Origin: an uncultured bacterium
GTDB lineage: Bacteria > Cyanobacteriota > Vampirovibrionia > Gastranaerophilales > Gastranaerophilaceae
Length of the DNA: 13,710 nucleotides
NCBI GenBank assembly: GCA_900554385.1
Contig: USHE01000028.1
Span: 1 to 13,710, forward strand
Reading direction: 5' to 3'
Below are positions 1-5,545 of this stretch, in pieces. The notes below the pieces were generated by a model, which did not search any database, had not been told where the DNA came from, and worked only from the letters and a program-made list of their open reading frames with translations. The number at the start of each line of letters is the position of its first letter. The first letter of the stretch is position 1. The translations under genes were made by a program, and so were the position numbers.

Positions 1-44
1 CAAAGTATTTTTATTTCCGGTGAAAATGAAGGGGCTGTAAAAGG

Positions 45-1109
45 TTAGTCTTCATCTTCGTCATCAAGAAATACCGTACGAGCTGTGCAGGTTTGGAAAT
101 TTTTAAGCATTGCTTTGTCTAAGTCGTCAGATGCAACGAGTTTTCCGTTTACGTAGGTCATTCCGGCGTTGCTGGCATCCATTTCTTCATTGAATTTTTC
201 CATAAGCCACTGCGAGCCGTCTTCTTCCATTAACACTAATTTTGTTACATCATTCATTACGTCAAAAACGTACCTTTGGCGGTTTGAAATCCCGTCTTTA
301 GAGGCTATCAAGGTATTTGCTTTTTCCATTTCCGAGTATGCTTCTTTATATTTTTTAAGGTGTCTTAAAAGAATTGCAAGGTTATAATGAGCTTCGTAAT
401 TCATAGGAGCAAGCTCAATTGCGTTGCAGTATGCAAGACCTGCTCTGTTGTAGTCCCCGTTAAGCTGGTATGCTAAAGCAAGGTTGTAGCGGGCATCGTA
501 ATCTTTTTTTAGTATTTTTACAGCTTCTTCATAAGCTTTGATTGCTTCTCTAAGATAATGCTGTTGAAAGTTATAGTCATGTTCAGCGTAGATTGATTTT
601 TGCCTGTAAGCTACGCCCATATTGTAATAAGCAAGCCCCATATTTGTTTTATAACTTCTCAAGTTGCTGAATACAAACGGAATGTACACTAGTTTTCTTC
701 TAATACCGAGTATTTCTTTATATTGGTTAATTGCTCCGTCAAAATCCCCTAATTTTTCTGCAGAAATAATCCCGTAGTTCATTCTTGCCATAACGTAGTG
801 AGGATTGTGTTTTATTGCATTTTCGTAGGCATCAACCGCTGAATAGTAATCCTCAAAAGCAACATAAATGTTTCCTAAATTAAGCCAGGCTCCATAGTGT
901 TCCGGATACAGTCTTAAACCGTACAGATAATAATCTATTGCTTTTTGATACTTAACCTTTCTCAATGCTTTATCGCCCTTAGCTACAAAATACATTCCGC
1001 GGACTTTGTTGACCTGTTTTTTATACCACTGCGGAAATATGAAAATTGATGCAATAAAAGCAACAATAAGAACAAAAGAGAAAAATTTTCTTAATCTGAT
1101 TTTTAACAC
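45..1109 (-). CDS. Membrane-anchored TPR-repeat protein
   Basis: This 354-residue protein has one N-terminal membrane segment (about residues 9-26, after a basic LKIRLRK start) followed by tetratricopeptide repeats. The clearest repeats lie at about 55-105 (A-W-L-N-L-G-N-I-Y pattern), 155-200, 205-238 and 239-270. The tail after 280 is not TPR-like and ends in an acidic DDEDED. TPR proteins are assembly scaffolds; the partner is not identifiable here. I start it at the GTG at 1109 because GGAGAG lies 6 nt upstream and the membrane anchor then begins at once. The longer reading frame to 1217 adds 36 unlikely residues across the intergenic region. It is divergent from the gene at 1282, and a repeated TTGTAACAA box lies between them. 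A weak promoter (TTGCCA, then TATAAA at 1132-1137) is possible. The TPR call is firm; the role is unknown. Confidence 0.85.
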   Translation of the reverse strand: MLKIRLRKFFSFVLIVAFIASIFIFPQWYKKQVNKVRGMYFVAKGDKALRKVKYQKAIDYYLYGLRLYPEHYGAWLNLGNIYVAFEDYYSAVDAYENAIKHNPHYVMARMNYGIISAEKLGDFDGAINQYKEILGIRRKLVYIPFVFSNLRSYKTNMGLAYYNMGVAYRQKSIYAEHDYNFQQHYLREAIKAYEEAVKILKKDYDARYNLALAYQLNGDYNRAGLAYCNAIELAPMNYEAHYNLAILLRHLKKYKEAYSEMEKANTLIASKDGISNRQRYVFDVMNDVTKLVLMEEDGSQWLMEKFNEEMDASNAGMTYVNGKLVASDDLDKAMLKNFQTCTARTVFLDDEDED

Positions 1110-1177
1110 GAAATACTCTCCACGCTTACATTTTATACTTATATTCCAAAACTGGCAAGTATGTATCGGAATATTAA

Positions 1178-1197
1178 TTGTAACAACTTTGTAACAA
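1178..1197. promoter_or_regulatory. Tandem TTGTAACAA box (11-bp period)
   Basis: Two exact copies of TTGTAACAA lie at 1178-1186 and 1189-1197, an 11-bp period, in the intergenic region between divergent genes. Direct repeats spaced about one helical turn are typical of sites for OmpR/PhoB-family regulators. On the minus strand each copy reads GTTACA, which resembles half of the cyanobacterial RpaB HLR1 motif, but HLR1 has a 10-bp period. The box lies 22 bp upstream of the -35 at 1219, a position suited to activation. The assignment to a regulator is inference. Confidence 0.45.
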
Positions 1198-1218
1198 TTA
1201 TGCCATAAAATACGCAAT

Positions 1219-1246
1219 TTGAAAAGGAAAAAAGTTTTTATATAAG
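1219..1246 (+). promoter_or_regulatory. Sigma-70-type promoter for the gene at 1282
   Basis: The -35 box TTGAAA (1219-1224) and -10 box TATAAG (1241-1246) are separated by 16 bp. Each matches the consensus at five of six positions. The predicted start near 1253 gives a leader of about 28 nt that contains the SD GGAGG (1271-1275), 6 nt before the ATG. Confidence 0.6.
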
Positions 1247-1281
1247 TAAGGTAGGTTAAAACTCAATTTGGAGGTTAGGAA

Positions 1282-2142
1282 ATGGCAGGCGAATACGTTA
1301 ATGGTATAGCACCGTATAATTTCGGTATGATGCCTTTTTACAATAATTATGCAAACTCTGTTGCGTTAGATTCACTGCTTGGCTATGACGGAATGGGAAT
1401 GCCCGGTATGTTTTCAATGGATGGAAGCTTGTTCCCCGGAAATTTTGGAGGCGGTATGTTTCCTTATGCCGGAGGAATGAATTATGAGCAGTTCTATAAA
1501 AATATGGAGCAGAACCAGAATTTTATGTATGACAGTCAGCTCAGACGTAGTCAAAGAGCGCGTCAGGTAGATTTCTTAGCTAATTCTCCAATGGAAGGAA
1601 TTCAGCGTAATGCGCAGATTTTGCACGAAAAAATAGTTCAAAATGAACAGCAGCAAATTATTCCTGCATTGAATAAATATCTTGAAAGTGTAAAAGCTGC
1701 ATCTGTAGGAGATAAGAATGTATCAGTAGAACAGCTAATTGCAAGAGCTGATACTTTATATAAACAGATGTATAATACCTCGATGACTGATGATATAAGA
1801 AAATATGGAAATTCTTCATTTTTGCAAGGGTTATACCAGACATTATCATTTGGGTTTGCCGATAAAATTACGGCGGAAGAAAATATTTCAAGGATTAACG
1901 GTCAACCTGTGAGCAGGTGGGAATCTGCGAAAAAGGTAGCAGGTAATACCGTAGGTGGTGCAACTATCGGTGCGGCGTCATTGTTCGGACTGGCTTCAAT
2001 TCCGGCAATTGCCAAAGTCCTCAGCACAAAACCGGGCTTCCTTGGCGCAATCGGTGCTGTTGTGGGTGGTCTTGCAGGACTAGCAATGAGTGCCTTTGGT
2101 AAAGCTCCTGTTGTAGGTGCAACTAATACCGAAAAATCATAA
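1282..2142 (+). CDS. Unrecognised Gly/Met-rich protein with C-terminal glycine-zipper hydrophobic segments
   Basis: I do not recognise this 286-residue protein. Residues 1-66 are of low complexity, rich in Gly, Met, Phe, Tyr and Asn, with no signal peptide. Residues 68-175 look helical and Gln/Asn-rich. Residues 185-216 (GFADKITAEENISRINGQ and following) look like a compact conserved segment. Residues 218-244 and 252-272 are two hydrophobic stretches with G-x-x-x-G spacing (GNTVGGATIGAA; GAIGAVVGGLAG), a glycine-zipper pattern seen in membrane-inserting proteins. The start is supported by GGAGG and a good promoter. A terminator follows at 2177-2206. The Met-rich N-terminus and zipper C-terminus could suit a self-assembling or membrane-associated structural protein, but that is inference. 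It is divergent from a membrane-anchored TPR protein, a possible functional partner. Confidence 0.8.
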   Translation: MAGEYVNGIAPYNFGMMPFYNNYANSVALDSLLGYDGMGMPGMFSMDGSLFPGNFGGGMFPYAGGMNYEQFYKNMEQNQNFMYDSQLRRSQRARQVDFLANSPMEGIQRNAQILHEKIVQNEQQQIIPALNKYLESVKAASVGDKNVSVEQLIARADTLYKQMYNTSMTDDIRKYGNSSFLQGLYQTLSFGFADKITAEENISRINGQPVSRWESAKKVAGNTVGGATIGAASLFGLASIPAIAKVLSTKPGFLGAIGAVVGGLAGLAMSAFGKAPVVGATNTEKS

Positions 2143-2176
2143 ACTTTTTCTTGAATAGTGTGTTAATAGTGTGTAG

Positions 2177-2206
2177 GAGGTTGATAAATATTCAACCTCT
2201 TTTTTT
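2177..2206 (+). terminator. Rho-independent terminator after the gene at 1282
   Basis: A perfect 8-bp stem (GAGGTTGA 2177-2184 with TCAACCTC 2192-2199) and a 7-nt loop are followed by seven T. The right arm also encodes the last codons and stop of the converging minus-strand gene, so the two transcription units overlap at their ends. Confidence 0.85.
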
Positions 2207-2401
2207 ATAATCTATATCATAACCGAGAATATCAAGTATAACTTTGAATTCTTCATATTTCAATGTTTTTCTTGCAAGTTTATCCGAGATTACTTTAAGA
2301 TTATAAGGATAGCCAGTTTTTTCTTTCATAAATTCTGCAAGTTGTTTCATTGTCATTGCCTCTTTTGCAAGTAAATATTTGACATCTTCTTTTACACTCA
2401 T
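2192..2401 (-). CDS. Small HTH-like DNA-binding protein
   Basis: This 69-residue protein consists of one small helical domain. Helices at about 2-14 (VKEDVKYLLAKEA), 16-28 (TMKQLAEFMKEKTG), 31-42 and 46-60 fit a compact Cro/XRE-like fold: MTMKQLAEFM resembles the first HTH helix, and VISDKLARKTLKYEEF the recognition helix and the turn after it. I start it at the ATG at 2401, with AGGAG 5 nt upstream; the longer frame to 2443 would run back through the promoter. It is divergent from the pilin-like gene at 2529, with an overlapping -35 region, so a role in controlling that gene and itself is plausible. There is no effector domain. Its stop lies inside the terminator of the converging gene. The family call is by pattern only. 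Confidence 0.7.
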   Translation of the reverse strand: MSVKEDVKYLLAKEAMTMKQLAEFMKEKTGYPYNLKVISDKLARKTLKYEEFKVILDILGYDIDYKKRG

Positions 2402-2414
2402 AACCGCTCCTAAT

Positions 2415-2443
2415 ATTATAAATATACACACCAATCTTGACAA
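2415..2443 (-). promoter_or_regulatory. Promoter of the small HTH gene
   Basis: On the minus strand TTGTCA (2443-2438) and a perfect TATAAT (2420-2415) are separated by 17 bp. The predicted transcript starts near 2408, inside the SD AGGAG (2411-2407), so the leader would be only about 7 nt. The -35 overlaps that of the divergent pilin promoter. Confidence 0.7.
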
Positions 2444-2465
2444 AGGGGAATAGAAGTGTAATAAT
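2437..2465 (+). promoter_or_regulatory. Promoter of the pilin-like gene at 2529
   Basis: A consensus -35 TTGACA (2437-2442), a 17-bp spacer and AATAAT (2460-2465) predict a start near 2472 and a leader of about 57 nt. The leader contains a tandem GAAAGTTAA repeat (2492-2500 and 2502-2510, 10-bp period). Confidence 0.65.
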
Positions 2466-2528
2466 AGGTATATATGTGTATAAATAGTTATGAAAGTTAA
2501 GGAAAGTTAATTTTATATTGGTGATGTT

Positions 2529-3164
2529 ATGAAATTTAATGGTTTTACTTTAGCTGAGGTATTAATAACTCTTGCTGTGATTGGGATAGTTTGTGCAATG
2601 ACACTGCCAGTTATTACAAAAAAAATTACACGTGCTGATGCTTCAGCAAAGCTTAAGAAATTTAATTCAATGATGGCTAACGCTATAATTTTGTCTGAAC
2701 AGGCAAATGGACCTGTTGGTGAATGGACTGCTGCAACTGCAGAAAATGACATTAATACTAGTGATTTTTTTGAAACTTATTTAAAACCATATATAAAATA
2801 TCTGAAAGTTGCATTCACCTCGGATATCGATTCTGAAAATAAAAGGAATACATTATATGTATATTTGAATGATGGTTCAGTTTTTTATTTTCAAAAAGGT
2901 AAATGTGTTGATTTTACATTTGATGTAAACGGACTTAAAAAGCCAAATCTTTCAGGTAGAGATCAATTCATTTTTTTATTATGCAGCGATGATGCTGCTC
3001 CTTATTGGTGTAATGGTAGGCATTGGTGCCCTTATTTAAGATCTTCTGCTGGTTATACAAAGCAAAGAAAAGATTTATTAAAGGAGTGTAAAAATTCACC
3101 GCTTTATTGTTCAGCATTATTAGAGTGGGATAATTGGGAATTTAAAAATGATTACCCTTATTAA
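2529..3164 (+). CDS. Type IV pilin-like (prepilin) protein
   Basis: This 211-residue protein has a class III prepilin signal. Its short leader MKFNG would be cut by prepilin peptidase between Gly5 and Phe6, leaving Phe1 and the key Glu5 (residue 10) of the mature protein. A hydrophobic helix follows to about residue 29. The globular part has six Cys (126, 152, 161, 167, 187, 194), suggesting disulfides outside the cell. It carries the body motif KCVDFTFDVNGLKKPN at about 125-140 and a Trp/Tyr-rich end. The same body motif recurs in the remnant at 7170-7366, and the same start recurs in the gene at 13542. The SD is weak (GGTGA). It stands alone, without pilus assembly genes, next to a divergent HTH gene. 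It could be a minor pilin, a pseudopilin or a surface adhesin. Confidence 0.85.
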   Translation: MKFNGFTLAEVLITLAVIGIVCAMTLPVITKKITRADASAKLKKFNSMMANAIILSEQANGPVGEWTAATAENDINTSDFFETYLKPYIKYLKVAFTSDIDSENKRNTLYVYLNDGSVFYFQKGKCVDFTFDVNGLKKPNLSGRDQFIFLLCSDDAAPYWCNGRHWCPYLRSSAGYTKQRKDLLKECKNSPLYCSALLEWDNWEFKNDYPY

Positions 3165-3169
3165 AAGAA

Positions 3170-3197
3170 TACCTGCTCCAAGGAGTAGAAGCAGGTA
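3170..3197 (+). other. Hairpin downstream of the pilin-like gene
   Basis: TACCTGCT (3170-3177) pairs with AGCAGGTA (3190-3197) in a perfect 8-bp stem six nt after the stop codon; an inner CTCC/GGAG pairing is an alternative. No T-run follows, so it is more likely an mRNA 3'-end protection structure or a weak terminator than a standard intrinsic terminator. The rest of 3198-3267 shows nothing I recognise. Confidence 0.45.
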
Positions 3198-3267
3198 CTA
3201 ACCAGTAAAAGAGACATCTCTAACATTATTCTTCATCTTTTAATTTCGTCAAATCTTTTTTATATTT

Positions 3268-3295
3268 TTGAAAAAAAATTTTTTTAGTGTACAAT
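3268..3295 (+). promoter_or_regulatory. Promoter placing the transcript start on the ATG at 3302
   Basis: TTGAAA (3268-3273), a 16-bp spacer of A and T runs, and TACAAT (3290-3295) are followed by exactly 6 nt and then ATG. With the usual distance, the +1 base is the A of the ATG, so the mRNA is predicted to be leaderless. No SD is present. Confidence 0.65.
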
Positions 3296-3301
3296 CTTCT
3301 T

Positions 3302-3877
3302 ATGAAGAGATTTGTGTATTTATTAGCTTTATTAATCATTAGCGGAAGTTCTGTTTTTGCAGAGGAGTCGTTAATAAATGATCAGGCAAACCTTTTGTAC
3401 GCAGAAAATCGTATTGAAGAAGCCTTTAATCTCTTATTGACAATCCCCTCAGAAACCCGTACTCCGATGAACTGGTTATTGCTTGGAAATATTTTGCAAG
3501 ATAAAGGGCGGCTTGAGGATGCTGATTTTATGTTTTCGCAGGCAGCTGTGAATGATGTAAAGTTCTATAAGGCGGCTTACAATCTCGGTAATCTTTATCT
3601 CGAACAAGATAAGCCAAATATGGCGATTGAGCAGTATAAAAAAGTTTTAAAGTTGAAGCCGGATTTTGCTTATGCGTATTACAATATGGGCTGTGCCTAC
3701 TTAAAACTTGGGAAACTAAGAGATGCTCGCAGGAATTTCTTGTATGCAATTGATTATAATTCTACAGTTGCAGATTTTCATTATAATATGGCTTATACGT
3801 GCAAAAAGTTGAATAAGCCTAAAGATGCGCAGATTTATCTGGATTATTACAATAAAATTACCCGGAACGAAAATTAA
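3302..3877 (+). CDS. Exported TPR-repeat protein
   Basis: This 191-residue protein has a clear Sec signal peptide: MKR, a hydrophobic core of about 4-15, and a likely cleavage after SSVFA at residue 20. About four tetratricopeptide repeats follow. The best are 91-124 (AAYNLGNLYLEQ...A-I-E-Q-Y-K-K-V-L-K-L-K-P) and 125-158 (YYNMGCAYLKLGKLRDA), with weaker units at 24-53 and 57-90 and a final half repeat at 159-187. It should act in the periplasm as a scaffold. I start it at ATG 3302, not at GTG 3287, because the signal peptide begins there and because the -10 box TACAAT covers the upstream codons. The HAD gene follows after 12 nt with its own SD, so the two are probably cotranscribed. The partner is unknown. 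Confidence 0.85.
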   Translation: MKRFVYLLALLIISGSSVFAEESLINDQANLLYAENRIEEAFNLLLTIPSETRTPMNWLLLGNILQDKGRLEDADFMFSQAAVNDVKFYKAAYNLGNLYLEQDKPNMAIEQYKKVLKLKPDFAYAYYNMGCAYLKLGKLRDARRNFLYAIDYNSTVADFHYNMAYTCKKLNKPKDAQIYLDYYNKITRNEN

Positions 3878-3889
3878 AAAGAGGACATC

Positions 3890-4579
3890 ATGCTATATAA
3901 AGGTATAATATTTGATTTTAACGGTACTTTGTTTTGGGATTCCGAAAAGCACCTTGAGGCTTGGCGTGAATTTTCGAAAAGAGTAAGGTCTTATCCTTTT
4001 ACTGATGATGAAATGCGTGAATACATGTTTGGCAGAACAAACGAGGATATTCTTGCCTACTTAATAGGAACACGTCCGGAGCCTGAGCTTGTTGAAGAAC
4101 TTGCTCAAGAAAAAGAAGCTGTATACCGTCAGATGTGCCGTGACGATTATGAAAATACACATCTCGCTCCTTTTGCCGTTGAGTTTTTGGATTACCTGAA
4201 GAAAAATAATATTCCAAGAACAATAGCAACTATGTCTAATAAAGCTAATGTTGATTTTTATATCGAAGAATTTAATCTTAAAAATTGGTTTGATATTGAT
4301 AAAATTGTGTACGATGACGGCTCAATTAAAGGTAAACCTGCACCTGATATTTATCAGATTGCATCTGCAAAATTGGGTTTAGCTCCTGAGGATTGTGTTG
4401 TTATTGAAGATGCAATTTCCGGTATCGAATCTGCACGTGCTGCCGGTATAGGGAAGATTGTTGCTATTGCCTCTATGGAACCTGTTGAATTATATGAAAA
4501 AATACCTGCTGTTTCAGAGATAATTACAGATTTTAGCGGTTTTGAAAAAATTATGGCTAAAATTCCTGTTAAAGCATAG
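3890..4579 (+). CDS. HAD-superfamily hydrolase (beta-phosphoglucomutase/phosphatase-like)
   Basis: This 229-residue protein is a subfamily I HAD enzyme with a helical cap at about 15-90. Motif I is FDFNGTL, with nucleophile Asp9. Motif II is the Ser of TIATMSNK (Ser116), motif III is Lys149 in KGKPAPD, and motif IV is VVIEDAISGIESA with Glu173/Asp174. The usual second Asp of DxD (the general acid/base) is Asn11. DFNGT variants occur in some HAD proteins, but they change a catalytic position, so whether this is a phosphatase, a mutase or something else cannot be settled. Substrates are probably small phosphorylated metabolites. The SD GAGGA lies 4 nt before ATG, 12 nt after the TPR gene. The product is cytoplasmic, with no signal peptide. 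Confidence 0.85.
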   Translation: MLYKGIIFDFNGTLFWDSEKHLEAWREFSKRVRSYPFTDDEMREYMFGRTNEDILAYLIGTRPEPELVEELAQEKEAVYRQMCRDDYENTHLAPFAVEFLDYLKKNNIPRTIATMSNKANVDFYIEEFNLKNWFDIDKIVYDDGSIKGKPAPDIYQIASAKLGLAPEDCVVIEDAISGIESARAAGIGKIVAIASMEPVELYEKIPAVSEIITDFSGFEKIMAKIPVKA

Positions 4580-4592
4580 TTGATAAATGGTG

Positions 4593-4598
4593 TATAAT
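4593..4598 (+). promoter_or_regulatory. -10 box TATAAT, 6 nt before the exonuclease ATG
   Basis: A perfect TATAAT is followed by GGTGGT and then ATG at 4605, which puts the predicted +1 on the start codon. No good -35 is visible (TTAAAG at 4569-4574 matches poorly), so this would be a -10-driven promoter just after the stop codon of the HAD gene. A leaderless mRNA is predicted. Confidence 0.55.
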
Positions 4599-4604
4599 GG
4601 TGGT

Positions 4605-5156
4605 ATGGAAATAAAATTACGAAATAAAGGTAAATATCTTTGTGAATTCCCGTCGGATTATACTGTTATAGATATAGAAACTACAGGGCTTTCCCCTCAA
4701 AAATGCGAAATTATAGAAATTTCTGCATTGCGTGTTCGTGATGATAAAATTGTTAAATCTTTTTCTTCTCTGGTAAAACCGTCTGTGCCGATTAGTTCTT
4801 TTATAACCAGACTAACAGGAATTTCCATGTCTATGGTTGAATCCGCCCCCTCAATAAAGTATGTTCTTTCGGAATTTCTTGAATTTGTAGGTAATGATTG
4901 TATTTTAGGGCATAATGTGAATTTTGATATTAACTTTATTTATGATAACTTACAAAAATATTATGACGAAGAATTTAGTAATGATTTTGTGGATACAATG
5001 CGCCTTTCGCGAAAATACTGCGATATGAAAAGTCATAATCTTAAGGCTCTTGCAAAATATTATAATGTATCCATAGCCGGACATCACAGAGCGCTCGTAG
5101 ACTGCGAAATAACATATAATGTATACCAAAATATTAAGCGTCAGATGAATAATTAA
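4605..5156 (+). CDS. DnaQ-like 3'-5' exonuclease (DEDDh)
   Basis: This 183-residue protein is a stand-alone exonuclease domain of the DNA polymerase III epsilon/RNase T type. The metal-binding residues are all present: Asp23 and Glu25 in VIDIETTG (Exo I), Asp108 in LGHNVNFDINF (Exo II), and His161 plus Asp166 in HRALVDCE (Exo III, DEDDh class). It lacks the polymerase-binding tail of full epsilon and any GIY-YIG or helicase fusion, so it could proofread, trim RNA, or act in repair. I prefer ATG 4605 over the in-frame ATG at 4587, because TATAAT overlaps the earlier codons and the DnaQ domain needs no extension. It is followed at once by a strong terminator (5170-5203). The activity is firm; the cellular role is not. 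Confidence 0.88.
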   Translation: MEIKLRNKGKYLCEFPSDYTVIDIETTGLSPQKCEIIEISALRVRDDKIVKSFSSLVKPSVPISSFITRLTGISMSMVESAPSIKYVLSEFLEFVGNDCILGHNVNFDINFIYDNLQKYYDEEFSNDFVDTMRLSRKYCDMKSHNLKALAKYYNVSIAGHHRALVDCEITYNVYQNIKRQMNN

Positions 5157-5169
5157 GAAAGCCTGAAAT

Positions 5170-5203
5170 AAAAAAGACCTTGACAACAGCCAAAGTCTTT
5201 TTT
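5170..5203. terminator. Bidirectional rho-independent terminator
   Basis: AAAAAAGAC (5170-5178) pairs with GTCTTTTTT (5195-5203). The stem continues as TTG/CAA after one C-A mismatch, around an 8-nt loop. Runs of A on the left and T on the right let it work for the exonuclease gene (plus) and for any transcript arriving from the tRNA side (minus). Confidence 0.85.
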
Positions 5204-5223
5204 ATGGGGCGGATAGTGGGATT
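5200..5223 (-). repeat. Partial copy of the tRNA-His 3' end (direct repeat, copy 1)
   Basis: These 24 bases are identical to 5409-5432. They contain the 3' end of tRNA-His: CCA, discriminator C73, the acceptor 3' strand and part of the T-arm. The rest of a tRNA is absent: sequence after 5223 departs completely. Such a truncated tRNA-end copy beside the intact gene is the usual mark of an attachment site, or of a decayed tandem tRNA duplicate. Confidence 0.75.
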
Positions 5224-5376
5224 GTCTTGCTCACTCGCGTTTAACGGGTCTACGGTCTTTCTTTTCACAAACTTCGTTTGCTCCAAAGAAAGTACCTTCG
5301 CCCTTAGCTCGTTTGCGCTCGAACCAAGACAGACCTTTCGGTCTGTAGGGTTCTTCAAAACTCGATAATTCACATA
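5224..5376 (-). other. Highly structured non-coding stretch between the tRNA-end repeats
   Basis: This stretch looks richer in G+C than its surroundings and encodes no convincing protein. It folds well as minus-strand RNA. ACAGACC and GGTCTGT (5346-5340/5335-5329) close a GAAA tetraloop, a GNRA loop only on the minus strand. CTTTCTTT/AAAGAAAG (5292-5285/5264-5257), extended by ACC/GGT past a one-base bulge, encloses CAAAC-GAA-GTTTG. CAAGAC (5325-5330) can pair with GTCTTG (5224-5229) to close the domain. The tRNA terminator lies on one side and the 5170-5203 terminator on the other. No clear promoter is visible. It may be a small RNA, a decayed mobile element or a tRNA-linked repeat. Confidence 0.45.
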
Positions 5377-5414
5377 ATAAAACGGACGGTAACAAAAGTC
5401 ACAGTCCGTTTTAT
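5377..5414 (-). terminator. Terminator of the tRNA-His gene
   Basis: A perfect 11-bp stem, ATAAAACGGAC (5377-5387) with GTCCGTTTTAT (5404-5414), and a 16-nt loop lie directly beyond the tRNA CCA. On the minus strand it ends in TTTTAT, so it would release the tRNA precursor. Confidence 0.75.
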
Positions 5415-5490
5415 GGGGCGGATAGTGGGATTCGAACCCACGTATATCGGAACCACAATCCGAGGTCTTAACCACTTGACGATATCCGCC
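5414..5490 (-). tRNA. trnH: tRNA-His (GTG anticodon)
   Basis: Read on the minus strand, this 77-nt gene gives a complete cloverleaf. The acceptor stem GCGGATA/TATCCGC is preceded by an encoded G-1 (5490) opposite discriminator C73, the hallmark of tRNA-His. The D-arm is GTC/GAC with AGTGGTTA in its loop. The anticodon stem TCGGA/TCCGA holds the loop TTGTGGT, with anticodon GTG at 5456-5454. The T-arm GTGGG-TTCGAAT-CCCAC is canonical. The 3' CCA is encoded (5416-5414). A promoter lies at 5506-5533 and a terminator follows at once. Confidence 0.97.
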
Positions 5491-5505
5491 ACAAGCTTCT
5501 ATTTT

Positions 5506-5533
5506 ATAATATCATATAAATATTTTTTGTCCA
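5506..5533 (-). promoter_or_regulatory. Promoter of tRNA-His
   Basis: On the minus strand TGGACA (5533-5528) and TATTAT (5511-5506), each five of six to consensus, are separated by 16 bp. The predicted start near 5499 leaves a 9-nt 5' leader for RNase P to remove. Confidence 0.6.
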
Positions 5534-5545
5534 GTAGTTTCTTTT

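Noticed and set aside
1110..1217. N-terminal extension of the TPR protein
   Set aside because: It passes through the repeated TTGTAACAA box and lacks an SD, while GTG 1109 has a good SD and leads straight into the membrane anchor.
3170..3197. Intrinsic terminator of the 2529 gene
   Set aside because: The stem is good but no T-run follows, so it is listed only as a hairpin.
4587..4604. Upstream in-frame ATG for the exonuclease
   Set aside because: These codons overlap a perfect TATAAT, no SD precedes them, and the DnaQ domain does not need the extra six residues.
5134..5475. Open frame of 113 codons on the minus strand
   Set aside because: It runs across tRNA-His, both terminators and the structured stretch, has no SD, and its translation follows RNA-like repeats; it is a chance frame.
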